This document shows positions 9,021 to 20,332 of a DNA stretch of 64,000 bases, one piece after another. The notes beneath the pieces are model-generated. The model did no database searches. It was not told where the DNA came from and saw nothing but the letters and a program-made list of their open reading frames with translations. Each line of letters opens with the position of its first letter. The stretch's first letter is position 1. Made by a program: the position numbers and the translations under genes. The DNA is from Methyloversatilis universalis FAM5 (lineage in GTDB: Bacteria > Pseudomonadota > Gammaproteobacteria > Burkholderiales > Rhodocyclaceae): positions 62,001 to 126,000 of the forward strand of contig NZ_AFHG01000058.1 of NCBI RefSeq assembly GCF_000214035.2, written 5' to 3'.

Positions 9021-9061
9021 CGCTGGCCGGGTAATCCGGCCAGCGCTTGCCTGAATTTTTT
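9021..9061 (+). terminator. Intrinsic terminator-like hairpin after the cytochrome gene
   Basis: A perfect 10-bp stem, cgctggccgg (9021-9030) and ccggccagcg (9036-9045), with a 5-base loop. A T-run (tttttt, 9056-9061) follows after a 10-base gap, so the hairpin is strong but the T-tract is displaced. Confidence 0.65.
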
Positions 9062-9162
9062 GCAGAAATAAGTCGCTGATGGAGATAAAACCTCGAATTT
9101 TTGCGGATCACTCTCGAAAGGTGGCTACGTATTTGGGTTTCATCGAATCCGTTGCCTGAAGG

Positions 9163-9366
9163 TGAATCGCCCCGGGTTTTCTAGACACCCACCTGACTCA
9201 GAATGATGCTTCATGGAGGTGTGGATGGAAACGAAGAAGTCACAGCAACGCTTCACCGAGGAGTTCAAGGTCGAAGCGGTCAAACAGGTCACCGAGAAGG
9301 GCTTCGCGGTGGCCGAAGTTGTAGTGCGCCTGGGCGTGAGTGCCCATAGCCTGTACAGCTGGATCA
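9163..9366 (+). mobile_element. Truncated IS3-family insertion sequence, left end
   Basis: The segment starts with tgaatcgccccgggttttct, which has the look of an IS3-family terminal inverted repeat, followed by a short leader and the first part of an orfA transposase gene. IS-like sequence stops at about 9366 and the 3' end of the EF-hand gene begins almost immediately. No right end, orfB or target duplication is seen, so it is a dead remnant. Confidence 0.6.
9225..9366 (+). pseudogene. IS3-family transposase OrfA, N-terminal fragment
   Basis: About 47 residues starting METKKSQQRFTEEFKVEAVK, with the helix-turn-helix stretch VAEVVVRLGVSAHSLYSWIK typical of OrfA of the IS3 group. The match ends at the SWIK motif. 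The frame stays open to 9557 only because it reads antisense through the EF-hand gene, so the later residues are not transposase. An ATG at 9213 in frame is an alternative start. Confidence 0.75.
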
Positions 9367-9401
9367 AGCCAGCAACTACCACGCAGAGAGCGGGAAGAGG
9401 A

Positions 9402-9674
9402 TTACTTTTTCGCCGTAGATTCAGGACAGTCAACGCGAATCGGCAGACCATCTTTCAAGTTGAAGAACTCCTGACAGTACACTCCATCTCGCTTCGCCGA
9501 CCTGCGGCCCACATCGATAGCACGCCACAACTCAGCCAAGGAAGTCTCTCCATCTGAATCCCAATCCATCTCGGATATTGAGTAGCCCGTTTGCCAGACC
9601 AAGGTGGCCACGCCAACCAAGATCAATACTGCCAGCACTGCAATTGCAGCCAGAGACCGCTTTATCTTGCCCAT
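9402..9674 (-). CDS. Membrane-anchored EF-hand protein, putative Rhs immunity partner
   Basis: 90 residues. One hydrophobic segment at about 7-27 suggests an inner-membrane anchor with a periplasmic domain. An EF-hand-type calcium loop is explicit: D37-W-D39-S-D41-G42-E-T-S45-L-A-E48. Two cysteines (67 and 83) could pair. The start at 9674 overlaps the end of the Rhs tip gene by 13 bases, so the two are translationally coupled. A small gene immediately after an Rhs toxin tip is the normal position of the cognate immunity gene; that role is inference. The larger open frame upstream (to 9836) lies antiframe inside the Rhs gene and was rejected. Confidence 0.7.
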   Translation of the reverse strand: MGKIKRSLAAIAVLAVLILVGVATLVWQTGYSISEMDWDSDGETSLAELWRAIDVGRRSAKRDGVYCQEFFNLKDGLPIRVDCPESTAKK

Positions 9675-11068
9675 GGCGCACTGCTCCCAGTCGATGGTCT
9701 GCTGGCAGGATAGAAGTTGTAGCTCTGACCAATTCCGCTGTTGATGAGGTTGTTGCCGAAGTTCACGGGCAGCGGCGTGAAGCCGCCCAGATTGATCCTT
9801 ATGCTTTGCAAGCAATACTGAGCCGGGGCGCCACAATTGTTGGCTACCGCGTTGTAATTGCCCTGCGGATTTTTCAAGCAGGCTTCGAACTTCTTTTCTT
9901 GCTGCGGGGTTAGCTTCAGCATCGTACCGACACCGCTGCGAAAACTATTCATGCCCATGTACTGGCTTGTCTGTCCAGTCCACATACCATCAGGACCAAA
10001 GCTATATGTCGTCCCGTTGATGTTGACAGACACGTGACCGAAGGAGGACGAACCCCAGCCCGCAGGTTGCCAGATCACAACCTCAGACTCGAGTCCGAGC
10101 GGATCAACGAAGCTCAGTGGATTCCCATTGGCATATCTATAGGTGTTGATGCCGCCCACTACCCCAATCGGATCACTGGACAGATACCTCCCCAACCTCG
10201 GCACATAGTACCGATGCCAGTTGTAGTGCAGCCCCGACTCCTCGTCGAAGTACTGGCCCGGGAAGCGTAGATACACGTAGGTCTTCTGTCCGTTGCCGTC
10301 CGGGTCCTCATTGGGCAGCGTGTTGCCGTAGCCGTCCGACTCCCACCTCCACACCACCGTGCCCGTGCGCTCACGCGCCTGCCTCGGCGTGCCCAGGTGA
10401 TCGAGTTCGTAATACACGATGCGACCGATCTCGTACCCGGTGTTCGTCGCGTTCGCCACGTACTCCACCTGACCGATCAGGTTCTCGTCTGACCACGCGT
10501 AGCTGCGCAGCGGCGTGCCCGTCTGCGTCGTCTCCGCGATCAGCCTGTCCTGATCGTCGTAGTGATACACCAGCGTCTTCGCCCCCTGAGGGGCCACCGC
10601 CGTCGTCACCTTTCTCGTGCGCCGGTGCTTGTGGTCGTAGTGGTAGGTTGCCCTGAGCTGTCCGCCCCGGCTCACCGTCTTCAGCCGCCCGGCGTCATCC
10701 CATGTGTAGCTGTTCAGACCGTCGTTCGTGATCTGACCCGCTGCGTCGAGCGTCACCGCTGCACCGTTGAGCGTCGCGATCCGGTTCGTGTTCGAGGTGT
10801 AGGTCGCCGTGGTCGGCGTGCCCGGTGCGCTGGCTCCGTCCGTCGTGCGGTTGCCGTTCAGGTCGTAGGCGTGATCCCGATTGCCGGTGTAGCCCGTCTC
10901 CGTATCCAGCCGCTGGATCTCGTCGTAGGTGTAAGCGCGTGCCCCACGTGGCGTCGTCAGGGTCTTCAGGTTGCCCAGTTCGTCGTACTCGTAGCTGTCC
11001 GCGCGCACCGCACCGGACAGCACGAGCGCCATGCACAGCATCCACGCGTACCCCAGTGCTCGTCTCAT
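9662..11068 (-). CDS. Rhs core protein with papain-like C-terminal toxin tip
   Basis: 468 residues with its own signal peptide (AVRA-DS, cleavage near 23). YD repeats fill residues 25-220. The Rhs core follows (PGQYFDEESGLHYNWHRYY ... GRYLSSDPIG) and closes with VDPLGL near 321-326, where Rhs proteins change from conserved core to variable tip. The tip (327-468) has FGHVSVNINGTTYSFGP with His345 and NNCGAP with Cys412, resembling a permuted papain/NlpC-like amidase His-Cys pair. The tip is probably an effector acting on peptidoglycan, lipid or protein bonds; the substrate is not readable. The core lacks a long YD shell of its own; the large shell-like protein is encoded two genes upstream. 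Confidence 0.85.
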   Translation of the reverse strand: MRRALGYAWMLCMALVLSGAVRADSYEYDELGNLKTLTTPRGARAYTYDEIQRLDTETGYTGNRDHAYDLNGNRTTDGASAPGTPTTATYTSNTNRIATLNGAAVTLDAAGQITNDGLNSYTWDDAGRLKTVSRGGQLRATYHYDHKHRRTRKVTTAVAPQGAKTLVYHYDDQDRLIAETTQTGTPLRSYAWSDENLIGQVEYVANATNTGYEIGRIVYYELDHLGTPRQARERTGTVVWRWESDGYGNTLPNEDPDGNGQKTYVYLRFPGQYFDEESGLHYNWHRYYVPRLGRYLSSDPIGVVGGINTYRYANGNPLSFVDPLGLESEVVIWQPAGWGSSSFGHVSVNINGTTYSFGPDGMWTGQTSQYMGMNSFRSGVGTMLKLTPQQEKKFEACLKNPQGNYNAVANNCGAPAQYCLQSIRINLGGFTPLPVNFGNNLINSGIGQSYNFYPASRPSTGSSAPWAR

Positions 11069-11084
11069 GGAAGGGCTCGCTGTC

Positions 11085-11444
11085 TTACTGGTTGGTCAGC
11101 GTCGTCGGCGCATCCGCCGCACCGTAGCTGCCCATGCCCGCGCAACTGGCTACCGCCGTGCTGCCGTAATACACCTGCAGCGTCTGTTGCGTCGTACGCG
11201 CCAGCAATGCCGCCGCATGCCAGCGCTTGCACGCTTCCGTCGGCACAGACTTCCACGCCGTCACCGTATTGCAGACCTGCACCGGATTGTTGTTCCACGC
11301 CGCCTTGATCCACACACTGCCATCAGCGTGTGCCGTCACCGCACTGACCAACCCGGTGCAGGTCAGCGTGGCCGCATGGACCGAACCCGCCGCCAACAAC
11401 GACAGCCCCATCGCAGATGCCCAACACTTGATGCGAATCTTCAT
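11085..11444 (-). CDS. Small exported cysteine-containing protein between the Rhs genes
   Basis: 119 residues with a signal peptide ending near GSVHA-AT (about 25). The mature protein has four cysteines (TLTCTG, VQVCNT, TEACKR, VASCAG) compatible with two disulfides, and no domain I recognise. It is 25 bases downstream of the large Rhs gene and 16 bases upstream of the Rhs tip gene, clearly in the same transcript. A structural linker, chaperone or second effector are all possible. Confidence 0.75.
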   Translation of the reverse strand: MKIRIKCWASAMGLSLLAAGSVHAATLTCTGLVSAVTAHADGSVWIKAAWNNNPVQVCNTVTAWKSVPTEACKRWHAAALLARTTQQTLQVYYGSTAVASCAGMGSYGAADAPTTLTNQ

Positions 11445-11469
11445 GCTCTTGTCCTTTCCCTGAATGTGC

Positions 11470-14400
11470 TTACGGCAACAGATCGTCGATCAACTGGCTC
11501 GGTGGAATCCCGATAAAGAGTGGTCTCATCGAAGTTTCGAAACGCGCTCTGAATGGGGGATACGGCTCAAACCGCATGCCCGCCCAATAGATTCCTACCG
11601 GTAGATCGGTTGATGTGCGCACTGTGTACGTGCCGCCGCTGTCGACGCGAGTCTCGCCGAGCTTGGTTTCGGGCGTACATGGCATAGACGGCGATTTGCA
11701 GATCATCAGAACTCCACGCACTTCTGCAGGGCTTATCGTGACCTGCACCTCAATAGCCTCTCCTTGTCGCGCGTATGCCTGTGTCCATTCGAATGACCAC
11801 AGTGTGCCCGGCGATGCCAGCCGACCATCGATGAGCAGACCATCTTCATTGAACTCTCGCGATACGCCGACAGAGCCGGTCCCTTGCCCTGCGGCCATGC
11901 GAGAGGATGTCAGCGTGCCCGTTGCGTCATAGGAGAGGTCTGTTGCAATCGTGCTGACCGGCTGCCCTGCTCGTGTCATGTGCAACCATTTCATGTTTCC
12001 GATCTCATCTCGACCCGAATAAAACTGGAAACGGGTCGGATCCACCCACGAGAGCACCTGACCCGACAGATCCCGCACGTACTGCGTGACGTGTGTCTGC
12101 CCGGCTTCCATGCGCGTGGCTGACACCAGGTGGCCCTTGTCGTTGTAGCTGTAGGTCGTGCTGCCTGCGCCATCACTCACCGCGCACAGCCGCCCAACGC
12201 CGTGGCTGCATCCGGCTGAGGCGTCCCAGGTGTAGGTGACCGTCTCGCTCACGGCACCTCCCGCCGAGGGCCGGTAGCTCACGGTGAGTGGCCGGTTCAG
12301 TGCATCCCACGTGTAACCCGTCACCCGACCCACCCCGTCGGTGCGCTGGGTGACGTTGCCTGCTGCGTCATGCGTGTAGATCAGCGTGCCCCGGTCCGGG
12401 CTGATCTCCTGCGTGGTGTCGCCCAGACCACTGACCGTGAATTGCGTGCTGGCGCCGTTCGGTGCCGTCAGCGACTTCAGCTGGTCCTGGCCGTCGTACT
12501 GCGCCTGGGTGACACCGCGCACCGGTTGCTGCGCGTCGTCGATCTGCCGCAACCTGCCCAGCGCATCCCACTGGTAGTCCGTCTCGCGGTTCTTGGGGTC
12601 GATGAGCTTGTTCAGCCGGTTCATCGCGTCGTGACGCTGTTCGGTCACGTTGCCAGCCGAATCCCGGCGCTTCCACGGACGGCCCAGCAGGTCGTACTCG
12701 GTGCGCTGCTGGCGCGCGAGTTGATCGCCCGCGTCGGTGACGTCGACCTGCGTGACGTTGCCGGCCGCGTCCAGCGTGTAGTGCGTGCGGTTGCCCAGTG
12801 CGTCGGTGATGTCGGTCAGCCGGTGCGCGTCGTCCCAGGTGTAGTCGTCGTAGCGGCCATCGGGCCGTGTGTGCCGCTGCAGCAGCCCCGTGGGGTAGTA
12901 GCTCCAGCTCGTCGTCGCCCCGGCCGTGGTGCGGCTGGTCAGCCACCCTCTCGGGTGCCAGGTCTGGGTGGTGAGCACACCGTTCGGGTCGGTCATCGAC
13001 AGCAGTCGCCCCGCCGCGTCGTACTGGGTGAAGGACCACACCTGCCCCAGCGCGTTGGTAAGCGTCTTGAGGTCACCCTTCGTCCAGTTCGCCGTGGTGT
13101 CCGGGTAGTACTCGTAGGTGGTCACATCGGCCACGTCGGTGCGCGGGCCATTGGCCGTGAGCATCTGGCCGTGGCGGTTCCAGGTGTAGGTCCAGATGCG
13201 CGGCGCCCCACTGGCCGTTGCACTGAAGCCCGCGCCGCCTGTGGTGTCCGTCGTCGCCTGTTCCACCTGCTTGCACAGCACGGCGATCGGGACCGTGTCA
13301 TACACGTACGCATCACTCGGTGCGCAACTGGCAATGGCGCCGCCCGCAGTGGGGTCCGGCCTGCCGTGATACACCCAGGTGGTGATCTTGTTTGGACGGG
13401 CTTCTCTGACCTTAAGGTCCCACAGAGGATGCCACTCGGTGCTCGTCTTGCGCTGGCTCACCGTCGGGCTGTAGCCGGCCGGACTGGCCGGGCAGGGCTC
13501 TGCGGCAACCAAGCCTTCGATTTGATACAGCGCAAGTCTTCTATTCGGATCATTCCCGTAACAAACGGTGTTCCCTGCAAAGTCGACTTTTCGATAAACA
13601 CGGGCACGTGTGTCACGCAGCACTGAAGAGGAAGATGCATCGCAACCCGGTGCCCCCGGTTGCGACGAGGTGGAGCGGTAGCGCGCGCCTACTGAAGACT
13701 GATAAGTGTGAGTTCTTGTGACATTCAGCGGGTCAGTGATATATGAAGTTCCACTGTTGTCATAAGAAATCTTGTAAGTACCAATCCCATTTTGTCGGCC
13801 GGTTTCAATGCCTCTGCCGCTGCTGTCGTATCTGAACGTCGAAAAACGGCGTCCGTCTTCTGATGTTGATCCGGTTAAAAGGTGTTTTCCCCAGTCGAGC
13901 GGCGCATTTTCAGGTTCTCCGTAGTGGTAGATGGTTTGTGATCCGTCATTCCATGTAACACCAGTCAAATTTCCATTGACATTCAAGTAGTCATTTTTTC
14001 CCGATGGGTAACGAACTCGGTTCAATACGCCGTTGGCGTCGTGTTGAAGCGTCAGTTGGCGCCCGAAGTTGTCCGTCGCTGAGTCCAGCGTTCCCGGGTT
14101 GGAGTCGCCGCCTTGTTCGATGTGGATGTTATAGTCTAGTACGGTGAAGGTACCGTCTGAGTACCGACGCTCGAGTAAAACGCCTGACGGACTGAATACG
14201 CTAAGGATACCTTCGGATACATCCAGAAGGCGCCACCCCGTTCTTGCTCCGGATGAATCCTTAAGCTCTATCAAGGGGTTCGAGTTGTCCAGTTCTCGCT
14301 TCCATTCATTTGATAGCAAATTGTATTTTACGGTCTTGCCGTCCGGCAGGGTAACGGTGGCGTAGTCGTAGGCGACGGCTATCCTGGTTGAGTAGTTGTG

Positions 14401-14949
14401 TGACCAACCCCAGCCGAGCTCGTTTTTTATCGTTAGCGGTCCGGAGTTGTAATACCTGTTGAATTCAAGTGTGCCGCTCCCTATTTGAGGCGTGTCTTTG
14501 CTTGTTTCAAATTTGTTCCCATTTGAGTCGTTAATCGGATTTCCGGTGCAGTTTGAGGGTGTGCCAAGTTCCTTGGGTGGGACAGAGGGTTCTGCTGTTC
14601 GGATGCTGGTGCTTCCATTGGAATAGGTGTCTCCGGCTCGTACTCGAACACGGACAGGAATAATCCACGGCAAGTAGGATGAAGGGTCGTAGTAGGCTTG
14701 CCCATTAGGGGTAATTGATACGATTTGCGTGCAATACCCTGGCATTTGCTCTCTGAGGATTGCCGTTTCTTTCGTTACCCTTTCTATTACCCCTTCTACT
14801 GAAGATGCCTCAAAGTGCGGTCCCGGCATTGGGCCTGCGCAGTTCCATCCCGGATTCCACCAGTAGTACAGTGGTGCACCATGTGTGTTTGATGACGCAA
14901 GCAATAGCACGCATAGAATCGCGGGGAGTGCTCTCATTTCGATTCTCAT
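11470..14949 (-). CDS. Large exported Rhs/YD-repeat protein lacking the core and tip
   Basis: About 1,159 residues from the chosen ATG (MRIEMRALPAILCVLLLASS, a signal peptide). ATGs at 14985, 14961 and 14937 are alternatives, none with a clear ribosome site. After a unique N-terminal region comes a DUF6531-like segment (GNPINDSNGNKFETSKDTP) and many YD repeats (for example GRLLSMTDPNGVLTTQTW, AAGNVTQRTDGVGRVTGYTW). It ends not with an Rhs core but with a beta-sandwich-like tail (EAIEVQVTISPAEVRGVL ... GTYTVRTS). The first third (about 13,500-14,950) is less GC-rich and uses codons unlike the neighbours, a sign of transfer. It is the first gene of the four-gene Rhs operon. Confidence 0.82.
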   Translation of the reverse strand: MRIEMRALPAILCVLLLASSNTHGAPLYYWWNPGWNCAGPMPGPHFEASSVEGVIERVTKETAILREQMPGYCTQIVSITPNGQAYYDPSSYLPWIIPVRVRVRAGDTYSNGSTSIRTAEPSVPPKELGTPSNCTGNPINDSNGNKFETSKDTPQIGSGTLEFNRYYNSGPLTIKNELGWGWSHNYSTRIAVAYDYATVTLPDGKTVKYNLLSNEWKRELDNSNPLIELKDSSGARTGWRLLDVSEGILSVFSPSGVLLERRYSDGTFTVLDYNIHIEQGGDSNPGTLDSATDNFGRQLTLQHDANGVLNRVRYPSGKNDYLNVNGNLTGVTWNDGSQTIYHYGEPENAPLDWGKHLLTGSTSEDGRRFSTFRYDSSGRGIETGRQNGIGTYKISYDNSGTSYITDPLNVTRTHTYQSSVGARYRSTSSQPGAPGCDASSSSVLRDTRARVYRKVDFAGNTVCYGNDPNRRLALYQIEGLVAAEPCPASPAGYSPTVSQRKTSTEWHPLWDLKVREARPNKITTWVYHGRPDPTAGGAIASCAPSDAYVYDTVPIAVLCKQVEQATTDTTGGAGFSATASGAPRIWTYTWNRHGQMLTANGPRTDVADVTTYEYYPDTTANWTKGDLKTLTNALGQVWSFTQYDAAGRLLSMTDPNGVLTTQTWHPRGWLTSRTTAGATTSWSYYPTGLLQRHTRPDGRYDDYTWDDAHRLTDITDALGNRTHYTLDAAGNVTQVDVTDAGDQLARQQRTEYDLLGRPWKRRDSAGNVTEQRHDAMNRLNKLIDPKNRETDYQWDALGRLRQIDDAQQPVRGVTQAQYDGQDQLKSLTAPNGASTQFTVSGLGDTTQEISPDRGTLIYTHDAAGNVTQRTDGVGRVTGYTWDALNRPLTVSYRPSAGGAVSETVTYTWDASAGCSHGVGRLCAVSDGAGSTTYSYNDKGHLVSATRMEAGQTHVTQYVRDLSGQVLSWVDPTRFQFYSGRDEIGNMKWLHMTRAGQPVSTIATDLSYDATGTLTSSRMAAGQGTGSVGVSREFNEDGLLIDGRLASPGTLWSFEWTQAYARQGEAIEVQVTISPAEVRGVLMICKSPSMPCTPETKLGETRVDSGGTYTVRTSTDLPVGIYWAGMRFEPYPPFRARFETSMRPLFIGIPPSQLIDDLLP

Positions 14950-15203
14950 TTTGACATGCATCTGTGTCGGGATTGGAGGAATCATTTCGGGGGAGCAATC
15001 AAGCGCGCGTTGATCGTGGTTTGTAACAGATCAAGTTGCTTTTGGTATGTCACTGGCATGTTTGCTGCGTTCGTATTGTTAATCCATCAGACATGTTGCG
15101 TATTGCGGTTCGCGAGGTTATGTGTTGGAGAAGTTGATCCCAGTGTGCGGATGGGGCTGGCAGCTAGGCATCGGTTGGATCTCCGCCGGGCCGGGCGCTT
15201 GGC
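14950..15203. other. AT-richer gap between the Rhs operon and the metH promoter
   Basis: About 250 bases between the divergent Rhs and metH units. I see no convincing coding frame and no tRNA or repeat. The Rhs promoter must lie here, but I could not pick a clear -35/-10 pair on the minus strand. Confidence 0.5.
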
Positions 15204-15232
15204 TTGACTTGTCCCCCGCACCCCCTTAAGGT
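15204..15232 (+). promoter_or_regulatory. Sigma-70 promoter of metH
   Basis: -35 TTGACT (15204-15209), 17-base spacer, -10 TAAGGT (15227-15232). This predicts a transcript start near 15239, precisely at the 5' edge of the riboswitch aptamer. An 8-bp perfect inverted repeat, cccgcacc/ggtgcggg (15215-15222/15230-15237), overlaps the -10 element and could be an operator. Confidence 0.65.
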
Positions 15233-15239
15233 GCGGGTC

Positions 15240-15297
15240 CGCGCCGATTTGAGCCTCCAGCTTGCGGGCGCGTTATAAATGCCGCTAAAGCGAGCTG
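15240..15297 (+). promoter_or_regulatory. SAM-II riboswitch aptamer upstream of metH
   Basis: The segment matches the compact H-type pseudoknot of the SAM-II class. P1 is cgcgcc (15240-15245) with ggcgcg (15267-15272). The loop after P1 begins GATTTGA, and the conserved 3' strand TTATAAATGCCGCTAAAG (15273-15290) corresponds to the GATAAATGnnGCTAAA element of the family. The second helix, cagcttgc (15258-15265) with gcgagctg (15290-15297), is complete with one G-U pair and closes the pseudoknot. SAM binding is expected to turn off metH through the terminator that follows. Confidence 0.85.
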
Positions 15298-15303
15298 CCC
15301 ACG

Positions 15304-15339
15304 ACCCGTCAGCACGCTTTCCGCGTCCGGCGGGTTTTT
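15304..15339 (+). terminator. Expression-platform terminator in the metH leader
   Basis: Outer arms acccg (15304-15308) and cgggt (15331-15335), and inner arms acgc (15314-15317) and gcgt (15323-15326), form a nearly continuous stem. A T5 run follows at 15335-15339. It starts 7 bases after the aptamer and lies 56 bases before the metH ATG with no plus-strand gene before it, so it fits a riboswitch-controlled attenuator. Confidence 0.7.
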
Positions 15340-15394
15340 CGTTTCTGTCCCCGCCTTTCGATGATCACGGGTCGACGCTCCACGGAGAGACCCG

Positions 15395-19078
<3,684 letters not shown>

Positions 19079-19094
19079 CCGACGGTCTGTGTCA

Positions 19095-19127
19095 GGCCGC
19101 GTGGCGGGCGTGCCCTGCCGCGCGGCC
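19095..19127 (+). terminator. GC-rich hairpin after metH
   Basis: ggccgcg (19095-19101) pairs with cgcggcc (19121-19127) around a partly paired centre, 16 bases after the metH stop. Only a short ctt follows, so it is a weak or Rho-assisted terminator. Confidence 0.45.
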
Positions 19128-19170
19128 CTTGTAATACGAAGCGCGCCGGTGCGGCCGCTTCGATGAAACG

Positions 19171-19671
19171 ATGAAACATGTATTGAGGCCGATGCAGGCG
19201 GCCGACGTCCCTGAAATCCTGCGCCTGCAGGCCGCGGCCTACGCCACGGCCGCCTTCGAACCGGAATCGGCCGCGGTCTATCTGAACCGCATGGCGCTGG
19301 CGCCCGACCTGTGCTGGGTGGCGGCCGATCCGCAGGGCGGGCTGCTCGGCTATCTGCTGTCCCACCCCTGGCATGCGGGCAAGCCGCCGGCGCTCGACAC
19401 CGTGCTGGCGGCGCTGCCCCGTCCGGCCGCCCACTGGTATCTGCACGACTGTGCGGTCGATGCGCGTGCGCGCGGCGGCGGTGTCGCCGCGGCCCTGTAT
19501 GAAGCCGCCCACGACGCGGCGGTGTGCCGCGGCCTGCGCGCCTCGGCCCTGGTGGCGGTTGGCCAGGCCGCCGCGTACTGGGGACAGCGCGGCTACCTGC
19601 CGGTCGATGCGCATCATGCGCTGGACAGCTATGGCGAAGGCGCCCGCTACATGACGCGCGCGCTCGGCTGA
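19171..19671 (+). CDS. GNAT family N-acetyltransferase
   Basis: 166 residues with the GNAT fold. The N-terminal strand-helix is LRPMQAADVPEILRLQAA. The acetyl-CoA loop region is DCAVDARARGGGVAAALYEAA (near residue 90-115), a variant of the R/Q-x-x-G-x-G/A signature. A C-terminal AAYWGQRGYLP element is typical of acetyltransferases. The acceptor cannot be deduced. It is monocistronic between the metH terminator and the convergent exonuclease gene. Confidence 0.85.
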   Translation: MKHVLRPMQAADVPEILRLQAAAYATAAFEPESAAVYLNRMALAPDLCWVAADPQGGLLGYLLSHPWHAGKPPALDTVLAALPRPAAHWYLHDCAVDARARGGGVAAALYEAAHDAAVCRGLRASALVAVGQAAAYWGQRGYLPVDAHHALDSYGEGARYMTRALG

Positions 19672-19708
19672 TCAGCGGGAAATCGGTGCTTCGCCGGCGG
19701 ACAGCGGC

Positions 19709-20332
19709 TCAGCTGTCCGGCAGCAGCGCCTGTCTTTCCTGCGCGCTCAGCGACAGCGTGCGATACACGCAGTAGGCGGCAAAGGCGTCGTTGGCGGCGT
19801 ACAGCTTCTGTGCGTCGGTCAGCCGCGGCATGGCCCAGTTCGAGGTGGTGACCGCCTTGGACTTGCGGAAATTGCAGCCCAGCGTCAGCCCGACCGCGGC
19901 GCGCGCGCCCATCGAACTGTTGTAGCCGCGGCGGCGGAACACCGCGTCGAGGTCCAGCACCGCACGCAGCGTGGCCCCGAGGTTGGCGCGGATCTGTGCG
20001 CGGTCCGCGGACAGGCCGAAGCCCACTTTAAGCACACCCGGGTCTTCCAGCAGTGCGACGATGGCCGCGCGATGTGCCGGATCGCCGGCCTGCAGCAGCC
20101 AGGCGCGGTCGTGCAGCGCGAACTGCACCACATGCGGTCCGCTGCTCACTTCGCCCGGCTTGAAGGTGGGTTTCGATTCGGTGTCGAAGCCGGCCTCGCC
20201 GGCGCTGCGCAGCGCATCGATCGCGGCCGCCAGCGCGTCGGCGGTCGACGGCACTTCTATCCGTTCCAGCGTGAGCGCGGCGAACGGCGGGAGGGCGTCG
20301 GTTTCGGCCTTGGTCGGCCCCATCTTCCTCAT
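19709..20332 (-). CDS. 3'-5' exonuclease domain protein (RNase D-like)
   Basis: 207 residues. The DEDD-type exonuclease fold shows AGFDTESKPTF (motif I, Asp and Glu), VGFGLSADRAQIRANL (motif II) and KLYAANDAFAAYCVYRTL (motif III with Tyr/Asp). Length fits small RNase D/WRN-like exonucleases without an HRDC domain. The ATG at 20332 overlaps the arsC stop by 4 bases, so the pair is translationally coupled. An RNA or DNA 3'-trimming role is family knowledge. Confidence 0.82.
   Translation of the reverse strand: MRKMGPTKAETDALPPFAALTLERIEVPSTADALAAAIDALRSAGEAGFDTESKPTFKPGEVSSGPHVVQFALHDRAWLLQAGDPAHRAAIVALLEDPGVLKVGFGLSADRAQIRANLGATLRAVLDLDAVFRRRGYNSSMGARAAVGLTLGCNFRKSKAVTTSNWAMPRLTDAQKLYAANDAFAAYCVYRTLSLSAQERQALLPDS

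Noticed and set aside
9367-9557. Extension of the IS3 OrfA reading frame to 9557
   Set aside because: From about 9367 the frame runs antisense through the EF-hand gene and loses all similarity to transposase.
15200-15394. Cobalamin or SAH riboswitch before metH
   Set aside because: No B12 box (GCCACTG or similar) and no SAH consensus core; the pseudoknot and conserved strand fit SAM-II instead.
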